64,000 nt of DNA from Kribbella pratensis (GTDB lineage Bacteria > Actinomycetota > Actinomycetes > Propionibacteriales > Kribbellaceae): the NCBI RefSeq assembly GCF_004366075.1, contig NZ_SODU01000001.1:1549251-1613250 (forward strand), given 5' to 3'. A program made the translations under genes and the position numbers. Below, in pieces: positions 43,370-53,696 of this stretch. Under the pieces are notes generated by a model that was given only the letters and a program-made list of their open reading frames with translations, was not told where the DNA came from and ran no database searches. Positions within the stretch are counted from its first letter, which is position 1. Every line of letters starts with the position of its first letter.

Positions 43370-44624
43370 CCCGGCGGTGGGCGGCGATCGCTCGGTGGGC
43401 TTCGTTCCACCACAGCAGCAGGGTGGCGAACGAGGCGCCGGCCAGGCCCCACGCCGCGCCTTGGGGACCCCAGAGGAAGGCGCCGCCGACGCCGCAGACG
43501 ATCAGGACGACTGAGGAAATCAGGCGGACGCGGAGGCCGCGGGTAGCGGCGGTGAGGGCTCGGAGGATGGCGAAGGCGCCGGCGTTGGAGGCGCCCAGGG
43601 CCTGGAGCAGGATGACGGGGACCAGGACGCTGTGGGCCTGGTTCCAGACGCCGGGGCCGAGCAGTTCGCGGCCGACGACCGGAGGTAGCAGGAGGAAGAT
43701 CGCGCCCCACGCCAGTGCGCCTGCGCCGACGCCGAGCGAGATGGCGAGGCCGGCGAGCCACAGGCGCCGGTACGAGTGCCGCAACGCCCGGGCCGCCTCG
43801 GGGACGGAGATCATCCGGATACCCTGGTTCAGCACGTTGACCGGGCCGAGCAGTACCTGTGCTCCCCGGATGCCCGCCGTCGCGACGAGGCCGGCGGCGG
43901 CCGTGATGCCGAGCATGTAGAGCTGGATGGTGCCGGAGACCGCGAGCATCTCCCCGACGTACTTCGGGCTCAGGTCCCAGTTCCGCTTGACCCATTCACG
44001 AATCAGCTGCCGGCGCGGCGCCACGCCCGCCTGGAAGCGGCCGGCGATCGCCGCGATCACCGCGCCGAGTCCCCATCCGAACGTGAGCGTGAACGCGGAC
44101 GTCGTACCGGTGAGATAGAGGCCGCCGAAGATCGCCAGCATCGCGAGCAACCAGATCAGGTCGTTGACGAACGCCTTCTGTCCCTCGCCGACGACGAAGA
44201 ACGCCCAGCGCCACGCGTCCTGCAGGAGCAGGCCCGGCATGGTCAACGCGAAGGCAAGCAGCACACCACGAGACGGAACGGCCGGGACAGCCGCGATGGC
44301 AAGACCGAGCAACGACGCCAGGACTCCGGTGAAGAGCGCCGTCGCCGTACTGGCCCGGACTGCTCGTTCCCATTCCGGGCTGCGAACGCCGGAGTGGCGT
44401 ACGGCGAGGGGCTCGGTCGAGATCGCCCGCGACACGTTCAGGGCGATCGTGTAGCCACCGAACGCGAGCGCGTAGACACCGAAGTCGGCGACGGTACTGG
44501 ACCGCGCGACGACGACCCCGACGGCGAGGTTGCTGAGGCTCGACAAGCCCTGATCGGCAAGACCCCAGCCCGCGCGACCAGCCGGTCCGGCCAGCCGACG
44601 TAGTTTCGGCCGCCGGAACTTCAC
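43356..44624 (-). CDS. polysaccharide flippase-like membrane protein (Wzx/MATE fold), copy A
   Basis: A 422-residue protein with about 12 hydrophobic segments of the polysaccharide-export (Wzx/MurJ-like) superfamily. It begins GWGLADQGLSSLSNLAVGVV, and has VLNQGIRMISVPEAARALRH in the middle. It would flip lipid-linked repeat units to the outer face. It is a paralogue of the protein at 50177-51496: both share ADQxxSSLxNxxxGV, SRAxxTxxLxxRxSG, LQDxWRxAFFxxxxGxxAFxxD and SVPEAARALR. It is followed upstream by the WecG/TagA-type gene with nine bases between, so it is the last gene of the 48845-43356 operon. Confidence 0.87.
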   Translation of the reverse strand: MKFRRPKLRRLAGPAGRAGWGLADQGLSSLSNLAVGVVVARSSTVADFGVYALAFGGYTIALNVSRAISTEPLAVRHSGVRSPEWERAVRASTATALFTGVLASLLGLAIAAVPAVPSRGVLLAFALTMPGLLLQDAWRWAFFVVGEGQKAFVNDLIWLLAMLAIFGGLYLTGTTSAFTLTFGWGLGAVIAAIAGRFQAGVAPRRQLIREWVKRNWDLSPKYVGEMLAVSGTIQLYMLGITAAAGLVATAGIRGAQVLLGPVNVLNQGIRMISVPEAARALRHSYRRLWLAGLAISLGVGAGALAWGAIFLLLPPVVGRELLGPGVWNQAHSVLVPVILLQALGASNAGAFAILRALTAATRGLRVRLISSVVLIVCGVGGAFLWGPQGAAWGLAGASFATLLLWWNEAHRAIAAHRRVSGR

Positions 44625-44633
44625 CAGCTCACT

Positions 44634-45380
44634 CTAAACGGGGCGTGGCGGATGGCGGAGGATGCCCAGGAGGAATCGCGGGATGCCCAGCACGTAACGC
44701 TTCCAGAGCCGGCGCGGCTCCTTGTACAGCCGGAAGCTCCACTCCAGCCCGGAGCGCTGCATCCAGTACGGCGCACGGTCCAGCCGGCCGGTGTGGAAGT
44801 CGAACGCCGCACCGACCCCGATCAGGATCGTCGCGTTCAGCCGGTCGCGGTGGTCGGCCATCCAGCGCTCCTGCTTCGGCGCGCCCAGCCCGATCCAGAC
44901 GATGTCGGGCCGCGCCTCGTTCATCCTGGCAACCGTCTCCGCGTCCTCGGCGTCGGTCAGTTCACGGTACGGCGGGCATTCGACGCCGACGACCTTCAAC
45001 GCCGGATGCCGCTCCTGGAACCGCTCGCGCAGCTCCTCCGCCACGCCCTCGGCACCGCCGTAGAAGTACTGCGTCCAGCCGCGGTCCGCCGCCTCCGCCA
45101 GCACTCGCTCGAGCAGATCCGGACCGGCCACGCGGCCCATCTCCTCGAACCCGGCGCGCTGGCCGGCCCACACCAGTGGCATCCCGTCCGGAACGGTCAG
45201 GCCGGACGTGTTGTAGACCTCGGTCAGCCGAGCGTCGGCACGCGCGTGCAGCAACGCGTTCATGTCGGACACGCACACCAACTGACGTTCACCGTCGTCG
45301 ATCCAGCGCGCGAACGTCTCCACCGTCCGGTCCAGATTCGTCACGCTGACGTGGATCCCGAGAACGTCGACCCTACTCAT
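44634..45380 (-). CDS. WecG/TagA/CpsF-family glycosyltransferase (GT26)
   Basis: A 248-residue glycosyltransferase of the GT26 family. The N-terminal [19 protein letters not shown], then [32 protein letters not shown] with the catalytic Asp region, and [14 protein letters not shown] are all family hallmarks. Such enzymes add the second sugar (for example ManNAc or a uronic acid) to a lipid-linked first sugar. It fits as partner of the polyprenyl glycosylphosphotransferase at the head of the operon. Its start overlaps the gmd stop by ATGA. Confidence 0.92.
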   Translation of the reverse strand: MSRVDVLGIHVSVTNLDRTVETFARWIDDGERQLVCVSDMNALLHARADARLTEVYNTSGLTVPDGMPLVWAGQRAGFEEMGRVAGPDLLERVLAEAADRGWTQYFYGGAEGVAEELRERFQERHPALKVVGVECPPYRELTDAEDAETVARMNEARPDIVWIGLGAPKQERWMADHRDRLNATILIGVGAAFDFHTGRLDRAPYWMQRSGLEWSFRLYKEPRRLWKRYVLGIPRFLLGILRHPPRPV

Positions 45381-46375
45381 GCGTCCTCCCCGTTCAGCAG
45401 TGCGAGGTCGGCGTCGACCATGATGCGGACCAACTCGGGAACGTGCACCTGCGCCTTCCAGCCGAGGTCGGTGGCGGCCCGCGACGCGTCCCCGATCAGC
45501 GAGTCCACCTCGGTGGGACGTTCGTAGCGCTGGTCGTGGTCGACGTACTTCTCCCAGTCCAGCCCGACGTGCTCGAACGCCAGCGAGACGAAGTCGCGGA
45601 CGGAGTACGACGTACCGGTCGCGATCACGTAGTCCGCGGGGGTGTCGTGCTGCAGCATCCGCCACATGCCCTCGACGTACTCCGGGGCGTAGCCCCAGTC
45701 GCGGCAGGCGTCCAGGTTGCCCAGGTACAGGCGATCCTGGCGACCTGTCTTGATCGCGGCCACCGCGCGGGTGATCTTCCGCGTCACGAACGTCTCGCCG
45801 CGCCGCGGCGACTCGTGGTTGAACAGGATCCCGTTCACCGCGAACATGTCGTACGCCTCGCGGTAGTTCCGGGTCATCCAGTAGCCGTAGAGCTTCGCGG
45901 CGCCGTACGGCGAACGCGGGTGGAACGCGGTGTCCTCGTTCTGCGGGGGCGGGGTCGCGCCGAACATCTCCGACGACGACGCCTGGTAGAACCGGCAGTC
46001 CAGCCCGATCATCCGGATCGCCTCGAGCAGCCGCGTCGTACCCATCCCGGTGGTGTCCCCGGTGTACTCCGGCTCGTCGAAGCTGACCCGCACATGCGAC
46101 TGCGCGGCCAGGTGATAGACCTCGGACGGCTGGATCGACGCGAGCAGGGTGACGAGTCGCGACCCGTCGGTCAGGTCGCCGTAGTGCAGGAAAAGCCGCT
46201 TGTCCCGGGCGTGCGGGTCCTCGTACAGGTGGTCGATCCGCTTGGTGTTGAAGGTGCTGGCGCGCCGGATCAGGCCGTGCACCTCGTAGCCCTTGGACAG
46301 CAGCAGCTCGGCCAGGTACGAACCGTCCTGGCCGGTGATGCCGGTGATGAAGGCCCTCTTGATGTTGGGGGTCAT
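45377..46375 (-). CDS. gmd: GDP-mannose 4,6-dehydratase
   Basis: A 332-residue short-chain dehydrogenase/reductase that converts GDP-mannose to GDP-4-keto-6-deoxymannose. The NADP-binding loop is [17 protein letters not shown], followed by [15 protein letters not shown], typical of [23 protein letters not shown] holds catalytic Ser/Glu, and [13 protein letters not shown] is the Y-x3-[21 protein letters not shown] is the substrate region. It begins at ATG 46375, overlapping fcl by ATGA. Its product is used by the neighbouring fucose synthase. Confidence 0.95.
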   Translation of the reverse strand: MTPNIKRAFITGITGQDGSYLAELLLSKGYEVHGLIRRASTFNTKRIDHLYEDPHARDKRLFLHYGDLTDGSRLVTLLASIQPSEVYHLAAQSHVRVSFDEPEYTGDTTGMGTTRLLEAIRMIGLDCRFYQASSSEMFGATPPPQNEDTAFHPRSPYGAAKLYGYWMTRNYREAYDMFAVNGILFNHESPRRGETFVTRKITRAVAAIKTGRQDRLYLGNLDACRDWGYAPEYVEGMWRMLQHDTPADYVIATGTSYSVRDFVSLAFEHVGLDWEKYVDHDQRYERPTEVDSLIGDASRAATDLGWKAQVHVPELVRIMVDADLALLNGEDA

Positions 46376-47313
46376 GCCACATGCTCCTGGTACCAGGCGT
46401 AGGTGGCGGCCACACCGTCTTCGAGGGAAATGGTGGGCTTCCAGCCGAGCGCCAGCAACCTGCTCACGTCGAGCAGCTTGCGCGGGGTGCCGTCCGGCTT
46501 GGAAAGATCGTTGCTCAGGGCACCGGTGTAGCCGACGGTCCGGGCGACCAGTTCGGCCAGCTCGCGGATCGTCACGTCGGCGCCGACACCGACGTTGATC
46601 GGCTCCGGTGCGTCGTAGTGCTCCAGCAGGTGCAGGCACGCGTCGGCGAGGTCGTCCACGTGCAGGAACTCGCGCCGCGGTGTACCGCTCCCCCACAACA
46701 CCACCTCGGGCGCGGCAGCGGCCTTTGCCTCGTGGAACCGGCGGATCAACGCGGGGAGGACATGCGACGACGTCGGGTCGAAGTTGTCGTGCGGACCGTA
46801 CAGGTTCGTCGGCATCGCGGAGATCCAGCGCAGGCCGTACTGCCGGCGTACCGCCTGGACCTGCATGATGCCCGCGATCTTGGCGATCGCGTACGCGTCG
46901 TTGGTCGGCTCCAGCTCACCGGTCAGCAGGCTCGACTCGCGGATCGGTTGCTCGGCGTACTTCGGATAGATGCACGACGACCCGAGGAACAGCAGCCGTG
47001 GCGTGCGGACCTCGAGCGCCGCGTCCATCAGGTTCACCTGGATGCGCAGGTTGTCGCTGAGGAACTCGGTCGGGTGGTCGCGGTTCGCGAGGATGCCGCC
47101 GACCCGGGCCGCGGCATCGATCACGACCGCCGGCCGGTGCTCGCGCAGGAAGTCGAACGTCTGCTGACGGTCCCGCAGATCGAGCTCCGCCGATGACGCG
47201 CCGATCAGGTGCGTGTACCCGGCCGCCTCGAGGCGACGCCAGAGGGCCGAGCCGACGAGGCCGCGGTGACCCGCGACGTACACCGGTGCCCCAGAATCCA
47301 ACACAGGGTCCAT
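46372..47313 (-). CDS. fcl: GDP-L-fucose synthase
   Basis: A 313-residue epimerase/reductase that makes GDP-L-fucose from the GMD product. The dinucleotide loop is [18 protein letters not shown], the catalytic region [17 protein letters not shown], and the Y-x3-K in [36 protein letters not shown] is a typical WcaG substrate segment. The gene overlaps the glycosylphosphotransferase gene by one base (TGATG) and gmd by four. Together the pair supplies fucose for the surface glycan. Confidence 0.95.
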   Translation of the reverse strand: MDPVLDSGAPVYVAGHRGLVGSALWRRLEAAGYTHLIGASSAELDLRDRQQTFDFLREHRPAVVIDAAARVGGILANRDHPTEFLSDNLRIQVNLMDAALEVRTPRLLFLGSSCIYPKYAEQPIRESSLLTGELEPTNDAYAIAKIAGIMQVQAVRRQYGLRWISAMPTNLYGPHDNFDPTSSHVLPALIRRFHEAKAAAAPEVVLWGSGTPRREFLHVDDLADACLHLLEHYDAPEPINVGVGADVTIRELAELVARTVGYTGALSNDLSKPDGTPRKLLDVSRLLALGWKPTISLEDGVAATYAWYQEHVA

Positions 47314-48845
47314 CAGTAAGCTCCCGCGCCGTAGATCACCGCGCGCACGGTCTTCCAGAGAATCAGTAGATCCAGCGTCATCGACCAGTTGTCGACGTAC
47401 CGCAGGTCGAGGCGGACCGACTCGTCCCAGGACAGGTCGCTGCGGCCGCTGACCTGCCAGAGGCCGGTCATGCCAGGCTTCACCAGCATCCGCCGCGAGT
47501 CGTCGGCGGCGTACAACGCGACCTCTTCGGCCAGCGGCGGCCGCGGACCGACGAGCGACATGTCGCCGCGCAGCACGTTGAACAGCTGCGGCAGTTCGTC
47601 GAGCGAGAACCGGCGGATCCAGCGGCCGAGCGGCGTCATCCGCGGGTCGTTGCGCATCTTGAAGATCACGCCGTTGCCGTCGCTCAACGCGTACAGGTCG
47701 CTGAGCCGCTGCTCCGCGTCGACGTACATGCTGCGGAACTTGAGCATCGTGAACTCGGCACCCGCGCGCCCGACCCGCTGCTGCCGGAACAGCACCGGAC
47801 CGGGGCTCGACAGCTTCACCGCCAGCGCCAGGCCGATCAGCAACGGCGAGAGTACGGCGACGATGCCGAGGGCAACGACCCGGTCGAAGACCGCCTTCAT
47901 CAGGTGCGGTCCGCCGCTGACCGACGGCCGCTCCAGGTGCAGCAGGGACAGGCCGGCGACCGGGCGGACGGAAATCCGCGGGCCGGCCACCTCGATGATG
48001 CCCGGGGAGACGATCAGCTCGATGCCGCGCTGCTCCAGCGCCCAGGACAGCCGGCGCAGCAACTGGCCGGCCAGCTCCGGGTCCGTCGCGATCGCGACGA
48101 CCTCGACCGCGTGCCGGTCGGCGGCGGCCAGGATGTCCGGCTCGGCGAGCTCCTCGGGCTGCATCGGGCCGTTCTTGTCACGGGTGCTGTCACCGCGCGG
48201 GCGACAGGTCGCGACGACCCGGAAACCGTCGGTCGGCCGGCTCTCCAAGTGCTCACACAGCGTCGCGGCCGGGCCACTGCGCCCGACCACGAGAACCCTG
48301 TGCATGCAACGACCCCTGACCCGGTGCCGGTGCAGGTCCTTCCGCAACGCGTACCGCAGCAGCAGCGCGGCCACCACCATCACCGGAATCGCGAGCACCA
48401 CGAAGCCACGGGCGATCTCGGCCTTGGTCACGTACGACGTCATCGCGACTGCCGCGGTGAGTCCGACGCCGGCGCGCAGCAGCGACCGGAACTCGTCCGG
48501 CCCGGCCCCGTAGAACCGTGAGTCGTACCCCTTCGACAAGGCGACCGCGGCTACCCAGGCGAGCGGCAGCACACTGCTCACCACGAGGTAACTGGAGCCG
48601 ACGTGGTACCCGAACCGGGTCAGCAGCGCGATCGAGACACCGAGCATCGCGGCGAGCAGATCGCCGCCGACCGCGGCCCAGCGGTACACGCCGACCCAGC
48701 GCGGCTCGGTCGAGCGCGACGGCAGCGGAACGATCGCCGGAACCTCGTGCGGGACGACCCAGAGCGGCCGACGGCTGTCCACAGCGTCCGGCGCTTCTGC
48801 TCCGCTCACAGCGGCCCTCGTTCCCTCCCGCAACTGCTTGGTCAC
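47313..48845 (-). CDS. exopolysaccharide polyprenyl glycosylphosphotransferase (WbaP/WcaJ type)
   Basis: A 510-residue initiating enzyme. An N-terminal block of four to five membrane helices (about residues 50-160) and a CoA-binding-like Rossmann domain precede the bacterial sugar transferase domain. That domain has KAVFDRVVALGIVAVLSPLL, RQQRVGRAGAEFTMLKFRSM and DELPQLFNVLRGDMSLVGPR. It transfers a hexose-1-phosphate onto undecaprenyl phosphate, the first step of repeat-unit assembly. The GTG start lacks a good Shine-Dalgarno; an internal GTG 13 codons on, after GGGAGGG, is a real alternative. A TTGACA (minus, 48879-48884) lies upstream. Confidence 0.93.
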   Translation of the reverse strand: MTKQLREGTRAAVSGAEAPDAVDSRRPLWVVPHEVPAIVPLPSRSTEPRWVGVYRWAAVGGDLLAAMLGVSIALLTRFGYHVGSSYLVVSSVLPLAWVAAVALSKGYDSRFYGAGPDEFRSLLRAGVGLTAAVAMTSYVTKAEIARGFVVLAIPVMVVAALLLRYALRKDLHRHRVRGRCMHRVLVVGRSGPAATLCEHLESRPTDGFRVVATCRPRGDSTRDKNGPMQPEELAEPDILAAADRHAVEVVAIATDPELAGQLLRRLSWALEQRGIELIVSPGIIEVAGPRISVRPVAGLSLLHLERPSVSGGPHLMKAVFDRVVALGIVAVLSPLLIGLALAVKLSSPGPVLFRQQRVGRAGAEFTMLKFRSMYVDAEQRLSDLYALSDGNGVIFKMRNDPRMTPLGRWIRRFSLDELPQLFNVLRGDMSLVGPRPPLAEEVALYAADDSRRMLVKPGMTGLWQVSGRSDLSWDESVRLDLRYVDNWSMTLDLLILWKTVRAVIYGAGAY

Positions 48846-48968
48846 TTACAGTGTCCGCGGCAGCGTGCAGTGTGTCCTTGTCAACCCGCGCGTCGGCGTT
48901 GAGTGACCGAACATTACTACGCGGGCAGGCCTCGGGCGACGAGAGGTGCCAATCCTTGGGGAGATCTT

Positions 48969-50180
48969 TCAATCAGGCTGATCCGTCAACTTTCCCCGCC
49001 GGATCTCGATGTTCTCGAGGAAGCTGACCAGGCGTTTCCCGACCACTTCGGACGAGAACTCGGTCTCGGCCCTGACTGTGGCCGCAGCCGACATCGCCTG
49101 CAGCCGGGCCGGGTCCTCCAAGACCTCGATCAGTACGCCGGCGGCCGCCTCCGCGTCGTCCAACGGCCAGAACTGTCCCTCCTGGCCGGGCCGCACGATC
49201 TCGGGGATGCCGCCGACCGCTCCGGCGACGACCGGCAGTCCCCCGGCCATCGCCTCGAGCAGCGCGATCGGCAGGTTCTCCATCGTCGCGGTGTGGCAGT
49301 AGAGGCGGTGTCCGGCCATCAACGACGGCGGATCGGCCTGGTACCCCAGAAACCGCACCTGGTCGCCGAGGCCGAGGGCCTTGGCGAGCCCCTGCAACGC
49401 GCGCCGGTCCGGCCCGTCGCCGACGACGGACAGCGTGTACCTGTGGCCCCGGCGTGCGGCGGCGGCCAGCACCTCGAGAAGGTAGCGATGGTTCTTCCGC
49501 GGCTCGACAGCCCCGACCGTGATCAGGTCCGCGGTGTGCGCTGCCCCCGCACCTTGCAGCGGAATATTGACCGGATTCGGTATGACGATGCCGGGCACGT
49601 TGCGGATCGCGGGCATCCGCTCCTCGAGAACCGAGCGCGCGAACTCGGACACGTAGACGATCCCGTCCAGTTCGGTCAGGACCTGCTCCTCGAACGACCG
49701 GATCGCGCCGAACATCGTCCCGGACGGGTCGATGTCGCCCTTGCCGGCCCACTCGTCGGCCTGCGAAAGGTTGAAGTGCGCCGCCATCACGACCGGCTGC
49801 GTCGTCCGCACCCGCAGGGCGACCGCGGCCGAGACCGGGCACTGCGCGTACACCACAGCTGGTCCGGCACCCGACAGGTGGGCGGCCAGCGCACGCTCCA
49901 GGTAATAGGCGTGCCAGTACCGGTACCACCACACACTGGCCTGCGGACTGAAAAGCCGGATGGCGAACCTTGCCCCGAAGACCGGCGGGAGCAACGGGTC
50001 CTTCGACGAGAACGGGTTGACCACACTGGTCGGCCGCGTCGCGGCGTCCAGGTACTGCCCCACCGTGCGCACATGGGTCTGGACGCCGGATCCGCCGTTG
50101 CGGCGCATCAGCATCGTCATCACGATCTCGGTGTCGAGGCGGTCGGGGCGCCGTGACTGCTCAGCAGTTGCGTTCGTCAT
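48969..50180 (-). CDS. glycosyltransferase family 4
   Basis: A 403-residue GT-B enzyme. The N-terminal half has RRNGGSGVQTHVRTVGQYL and VVYAQCPVSAAVALRVRTT; the donor half has LITVGAVEPRKNHRYLLEVL, LSVVGDGPDRRALQGLAKAL and TMENLPIALLEAMAGGLPVV with the EX7E-like motif. It is the last gene of the long operon starting at 60519. Its start overlaps the flippase gene by ATGA. Donor and acceptor cannot be told from sequence. Confidence 0.9.
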   Translation of the reverse strand: MTNATAEQSRRPDRLDTEIVMTMLMRRNGGSGVQTHVRTVGQYLDAATRPTSVVNPFSSKDPLLPPVFGARFAIRLFSPQASVWWYRYWHAYYLERALAAHLSGAGPAVVYAQCPVSAAVALRVRTTQPVVMAAHFNLSQADEWAGKGDIDPSGTMFGAIRSFEEQVLTELDGIVYVSEFARSVLEERMPAIRNVPGIVIPNPVNIPLQGAGAAHTADLITVGAVEPRKNHRYLLEVLAAAARRGHRYTLSVVGDGPDRRALQGLAKALGLGDQVRFLGYQADPPSLMAGHRLYCHTATMENLPIALLEAMAGGLPVVAGAVGGIPEIVRPGQEGQFWPLDDAEAAAGVLIEVLEDPARLQAMSAAATVRAETEFSSEVVGKRLVSFLENIEIRRGKLTDQPD

Positions 50181-51496
50181 GCGGCCGCTCCCGTCGTCTT
50201 GAAGTGTTTCCCAGGCCGGATCAGCTCGCCCGCTGCTTCGAAGTACTCCCGCCGGGCGCGCAGGAACTGCCACCACCAGATCGCCGACCCGACAGCGGAC
50301 GCGATCGCCGTCCCCCAGACCGCCCCGAGAGCACCCCCGGTGACAGCTCCGACGGTGCCGAGGAGGATGAACAGGGCCGACACGACCAGCTGGCAGCGCA
50401 TCGTCCGGTCGGCACGTCCGAGGGCCCGCAACCCCGCGGAGGGGCCGATCTGCAGGCAGCCGAAGGCAGAGCTCACCATCACCCCGAGCACGAGCCGGTG
50501 CGCATCCGGCCAGACCCCGTCGAGCAGCATGCTGCCGATCCCGAACGGGAAGATCACGATGACCACCAGGCCCCACGCGAACGCCACCGAGGCGAGGCCC
50601 GCGCTGATGCCGAGGCAGAGTCGCAGGAGCGGGCCGGATCCCTTGCGCAGCGCGCGGGCGGCCTCCGGGACGGAGACCTGGGAGATGCCCATCAGCAGCG
50701 CCGCGACCGGGCCGATGAGCATCTCGGCGGCCCGGATCGCGCCGACCGCGGCCAGCCCGACCGCGGCCGCGACGACCGGCGCGCGGATCTGCCCGCCGGC
50801 GCCCATCACCACGTTCTCGACCAGGAAGCGCGTGCCGAGATCACGATGTGCGCGCAGCCAGGACCGCGCGGCATGAACCCGTGGCACCGTCCGCGCGTAG
50901 ATCATTCCCGCCACCGCGGCCACCAGGGCTGTGGCGCCGAACCCGATCAGCACCAGCATCAGACTGGTGTTCCCGGTCAGGTGGACGACCATCAGCAGGC
51001 TCAGGAACAGCACCGTCCACACCACGTCGACGAGGAACGCCCTCGCACCGCGCTCGGCCGCGAAGAAGGCACACCGCCAGCTGTCCTGCAGGGTCAGCGC
51101 CGGCATCGCGATGCCGATCGCGAGGAACGCGATACCGGCCTCCGAGCCGGGTTCTGCGGCCTTCAGGATCAGGCCCAGCCCGACGCAGATGACGCCGATG
51201 GCCGTACCCGTGAGCAGCGCGACGCCGGTCGCCGCAGACGCCGCGGTGCGCCAGACGTCGCCCGCTGTCCCGGAGAACCTGATCATCAGGGCGTCGGTCG
51301 CCAAGGCCCGCGAACAGCTGAGCGCGATCGAATAGGCGACGAACGCGAGGCCGAGCGCCCCGAGGCCCTCGGCGCCGAGGACGTTGGCCACGAAGACGCC
51401 GAGCAGGAAGTTCTCCAGACTCGACACCGCCTGATCGGCGACGGCCCAGCCGAGCCGGCCGGCGATCTGCTGCCGCCACAGCGCGATCCGGCTCAT
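50177..51496 (-). CDS. polysaccharide flippase-like membrane protein (Wzx/MATE fold), copy B
   Basis: A 439-residue protein with about 12 hydrophobic segments, paralogous to the protein at 43356-44624. It shows GWAVADQAVSSLENFLLGVF, SRALATDALMIRFSG, LQDSWRCAFFAAERGARAFL and SVPEAARALRKG. It overlaps the pyruvyltransferase gene by ATGA, so it belongs to the second glycan operon. Having one flippase in each operon suggests two different lipid-linked units or two successive polymers. Confidence 0.87.
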   Translation of the reverse strand: MSRIALWRQQIAGRLGWAVADQAVSSLENFLLGVFVANVLGAEGLGALGLAFVAYSIALSCSRALATDALMIRFSGTAGDVWRTAASAATGVALLTGTAIGVICVGLGLILKAAEPGSEAGIAFLAIGIAMPALTLQDSWRCAFFAAERGARAFLVDVVWTVLFLSLLMVVHLTGNTSLMLVLIGFGATALVAAVAGMIYARTVPRVHAARSWLRAHRDLGTRFLVENVVMGAGGQIRAPVVAAAVGLAAVGAIRAAEMLIGPVAALLMGISQVSVPEAARALRKGSGPLLRLCLGISAGLASVAFAWGLVVIVIFPFGIGSMLLDGVWPDAHRLVLGVMVSSAFGCLQIGPSAGLRALGRADRTMRCQLVVSALFILLGTVGAVTGGALGAVWGTAIASAVGSAIWWWQFLRARREYFEAAGELIRPGKHFKTTGAAA

Positions 51497-52716
51497 GTGG
51501 GCACACTCCCCACCCGCGCCGGTGGCCTCGCGAACACCTCGGCCGACAGGGCACTGAACTGGTCCTCCAGCGCACGCTTGAGCTCGCTGTTGCGCTCCGC
51601 CAGTTCCCCGACGATCCGTTCGCGGTCGTGTGTCAGCACAGTGAGTTGCTCGATCAGCCGGTCGACGTCGAAGTCACGGATGTCGTGGACGTACTCGCCT
51701 TGCCCGAGCAGCCGCATCACGGCGTCGTGCTTGCGCCCGTACCCGATCGCGATCGTCGGCGTACCGCACTTCAGCGCGGCGATCACGTTGTGGAACCGGG
51801 TGCCGACCATCACGTCGACGCCGGCGACCTGGTGGATCAGCTCGTCGAACGTGTCGCAGCGGTCGTAGCGGGCGTTGCCCGGACCGGCCTCCGCCAGCAG
51901 CTCCGGCACTACCGGTTCGTCCGCCTCGTCGCCGACGAAGAGCTGCACCTGATAGCCGCTCGCCACCAACCGGCCGACCAGGCGCCGCATCTTGTCCAGG
52001 TACGTCGTGTGCAACTCGTCGGATCGCGCGCGGTCGTCGGCACTGCCGTAGTACGCCATCACGCCGACGCCGATGATCCCGGTCGGCCCAGGTGCCGCTG
52101 CCGGAGCAGGAAGCGCGAAGACCAGATCCGGATAGACCCGATCGCGCGTGGACGCCAAGCCGGTACGACGGGCCGCATCGAGCGATTCCTCGTCCCGGAA
52201 GGAGCGGTAGTGCGCCAACCGGGCGCCGATCCTCAGCAGCACACGTGTCACGCGCTGCCGGACCACCGTCGCGCCGACGCTGACGAACGCGACCTTCGTA
52301 CCGGACAGCCGGCCGGCGATCGACAGCACGGCCAACGAGTACGGCAGCTGCCACGGCCGCTGCGGCACGGTCGACTCCAGCACGCCCATGCCGGGGACGA
52401 TGACGACGTCATGGCGCGTGACCCAGCCGGCCGTCCGCCAGGTGTCGACGAGGGCGCCGAGGGCGATGCGCGGCACGGTCAGGACCGCACGGGCGAGCCG
52501 GGACTGCGGCGCTTGCTTGTCGTGCAGCCAGTGCAGCTGCACCGCCGGTATCCCGTAGCGCGCGGTCAGTGCCTCGGGTCCCGAGCACATGCTGTCCACG
52601 ACCGCGTCCGGGTACTCCGCACGGAGATACGCGAGCACCGCCTCGAGTGTCGCGTCGTTGCCGAGGTTGCCGGAGCCCAGCCGGCCGAACAGGCCGATCC
52701 TTCGCGCGCTGGTCAC
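51493..52716 (-). CDS. polysaccharide pyruvyl transferase family protein
   Basis: A 407-residue GT-B-like protein. The N terminus GLFGRLGSGNLGNDATLEAV is the family signature (GxGNxGD-like), and VDVMVGTRFHNVIAALKCGT with AIGYGRKHDAVMRLLG is the C-terminal part seen in CsaB/WcaK. It would add a pyruvate ketal from phosphoenolpyruvate to a sugar, giving an acidic group, or act as a related transferase. It sits between the GT2 and flippase genes with ATGA overlaps on both sides. Confidence 0.88.
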   Translation of the reverse strand: MTSARRIGLFGRLGSGNLGNDATLEAVLAYLRAEYPDAVVDSMCSGPEALTARYGIPAVQLHWLHDKQAPQSRLARAVLTVPRIALGALVDTWRTAGWVTRHDVVIVPGMGVLESTVPQRPWQLPYSLAVLSIAGRLSGTKVAFVSVGATVVRQRVTRVLLRIGARLAHYRSFRDEESLDAARRTGLASTRDRVYPDLVFALPAPAAAPGPTGIIGVGVMAYYGSADDRARSDELHTTYLDKMRRLVGRLVASGYQVQLFVGDEADEPVVPELLAEAGPGNARYDRCDTFDELIHQVAGVDVMVGTRFHNVIAALKCGTPTIAIGYGRKHDAVMRLLGQGEYVHDIRDFDVDRLIEQLTVLTHDRERIVGELAERNSELKRALEDQFSALSAEVFARPPARVGSVPT

Positions 52717-53684
52717 GGACGGCCGCCTGCTCCGGCGACGAGCGCCCGGCTGGCGAGCACCCGCGTGCCGATCTCACCGAAGCTCTCCGGTGCCTGCGGC
52801 CCGGAGCGTCCCGGCAGCCGCCGAGCGGCACGATTGCCGGCCCACGAGATGATGTGCCGGTAGCACGTGCGACGCTCCGCACCACTGAGCGGAGCTCGTC
52901 GAACGGCAGCGAACCAGCTCCAGAGGTACTCCGCGAACAGCCGCGCCTTGAAGGTCCGGAACCAGCTGTCCCGGCTCGGGTCGAGTCGGGCGGCAACAGT
53001 GCTGATCGACGCGAGCGAGACCCGGTCGTCGTGCTGGCGGCGGAAGTAGAGCCATTCGGGCACCTGCACGAACCGGCCGTGCAAGGAGATCTCCGCGGTG
53101 TAGGTGTAGTCGGCGTGGTAGAAGCTGCCGTGCGGCTTGATCTTGCGCAGTACGTCGGAGCGGATCACCCCGTAGAAGTCGTCCGCGGCCAGCGCTCCGG
53201 GCAGGTCCACGCCGAACAACATGCTGCGGAACCGCTCCGGTGCCTGCGAGGAGTCGGTTGTCAGCGGGTACTCGAGCGCCTGGATGACCTCGCCGTCGCC
53301 GTCGATCGCCGCGCCCCACGCGTGGGCGAGAACCGCGTCGGGATGCTCGTCCAGCAGGGCGACGCAGCGCTCGAAAAGATCGCGCGCGTACAGGTCGTCG
53401 GCCGCGACCCATTTGAACAGTTCGCCGCGGCTCTGGTCGAAGACGAACTGGTGGTTGGGTGCGGCACCGATGTTGTGTTCCTGGCGGAAGATGCGGATCC
53501 GCGGGTCCCGCGCCTGGTACTCGCGGCAGATGTCGTCGGTCGCGTCGGTCGAGGCGTTGCTCGAGATCACCAGCTCGAAGTCCTCGTACGTCTGGCCCAG
53601 AACGGCGTCGAGCGCCTCCCGGAGATACTCCTCACCGTTGTAGACGGGCAGTCCGACGCTGAGCCTGGGAAGAGCTGAAACCAT
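52713..53684 (-). CDS. glycosyltransferase family 2
   Basis: A 323-residue GT-A enzyme. The opening LSVGLPVYNGEEYLREALDA with FELVISSNASTDATDDICRE is the classic GT2 nucleotide-binding region, and KWVAADDLYARDLFERCVAL contains the metal-binding Asp pair. After residue 220 the tail (LFAEYLWSWFAAVRRAPLSG) is amphipathic. It lies 12 bases after the aminotransferase gene and may attach the unusual sugar made by the upstream genes. Confidence 0.9.
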   Translation of the reverse strand: MVSALPRLSVGLPVYNGEEYLREALDAVLGQTYEDFELVISSNASTDATDDICREYQARDPRIRIFRQEHNIGAAPNHQFVFDQSRGELFKWVAADDLYARDLFERCVALLDEHPDAVLAHAWGAAIDGDGEVIQALEYPLTTDSSQAPERFRSMLFGVDLPGALAADDFYGVIRSDVLRKIKPHGSFYHADYTYTAEISLHGRFVQVPEWLYFRRQHDDRVSLASISTVAARLDPSRDSWFRTFKARLFAEYLWSWFAAVRRAPLSGAERRTCYRHIISWAGNRAARRLPGRSGPQAPESFGEIGTRVLASRALVAGAGGRP

Positions 53685-53696
53685 GGTCTTTCCTTC

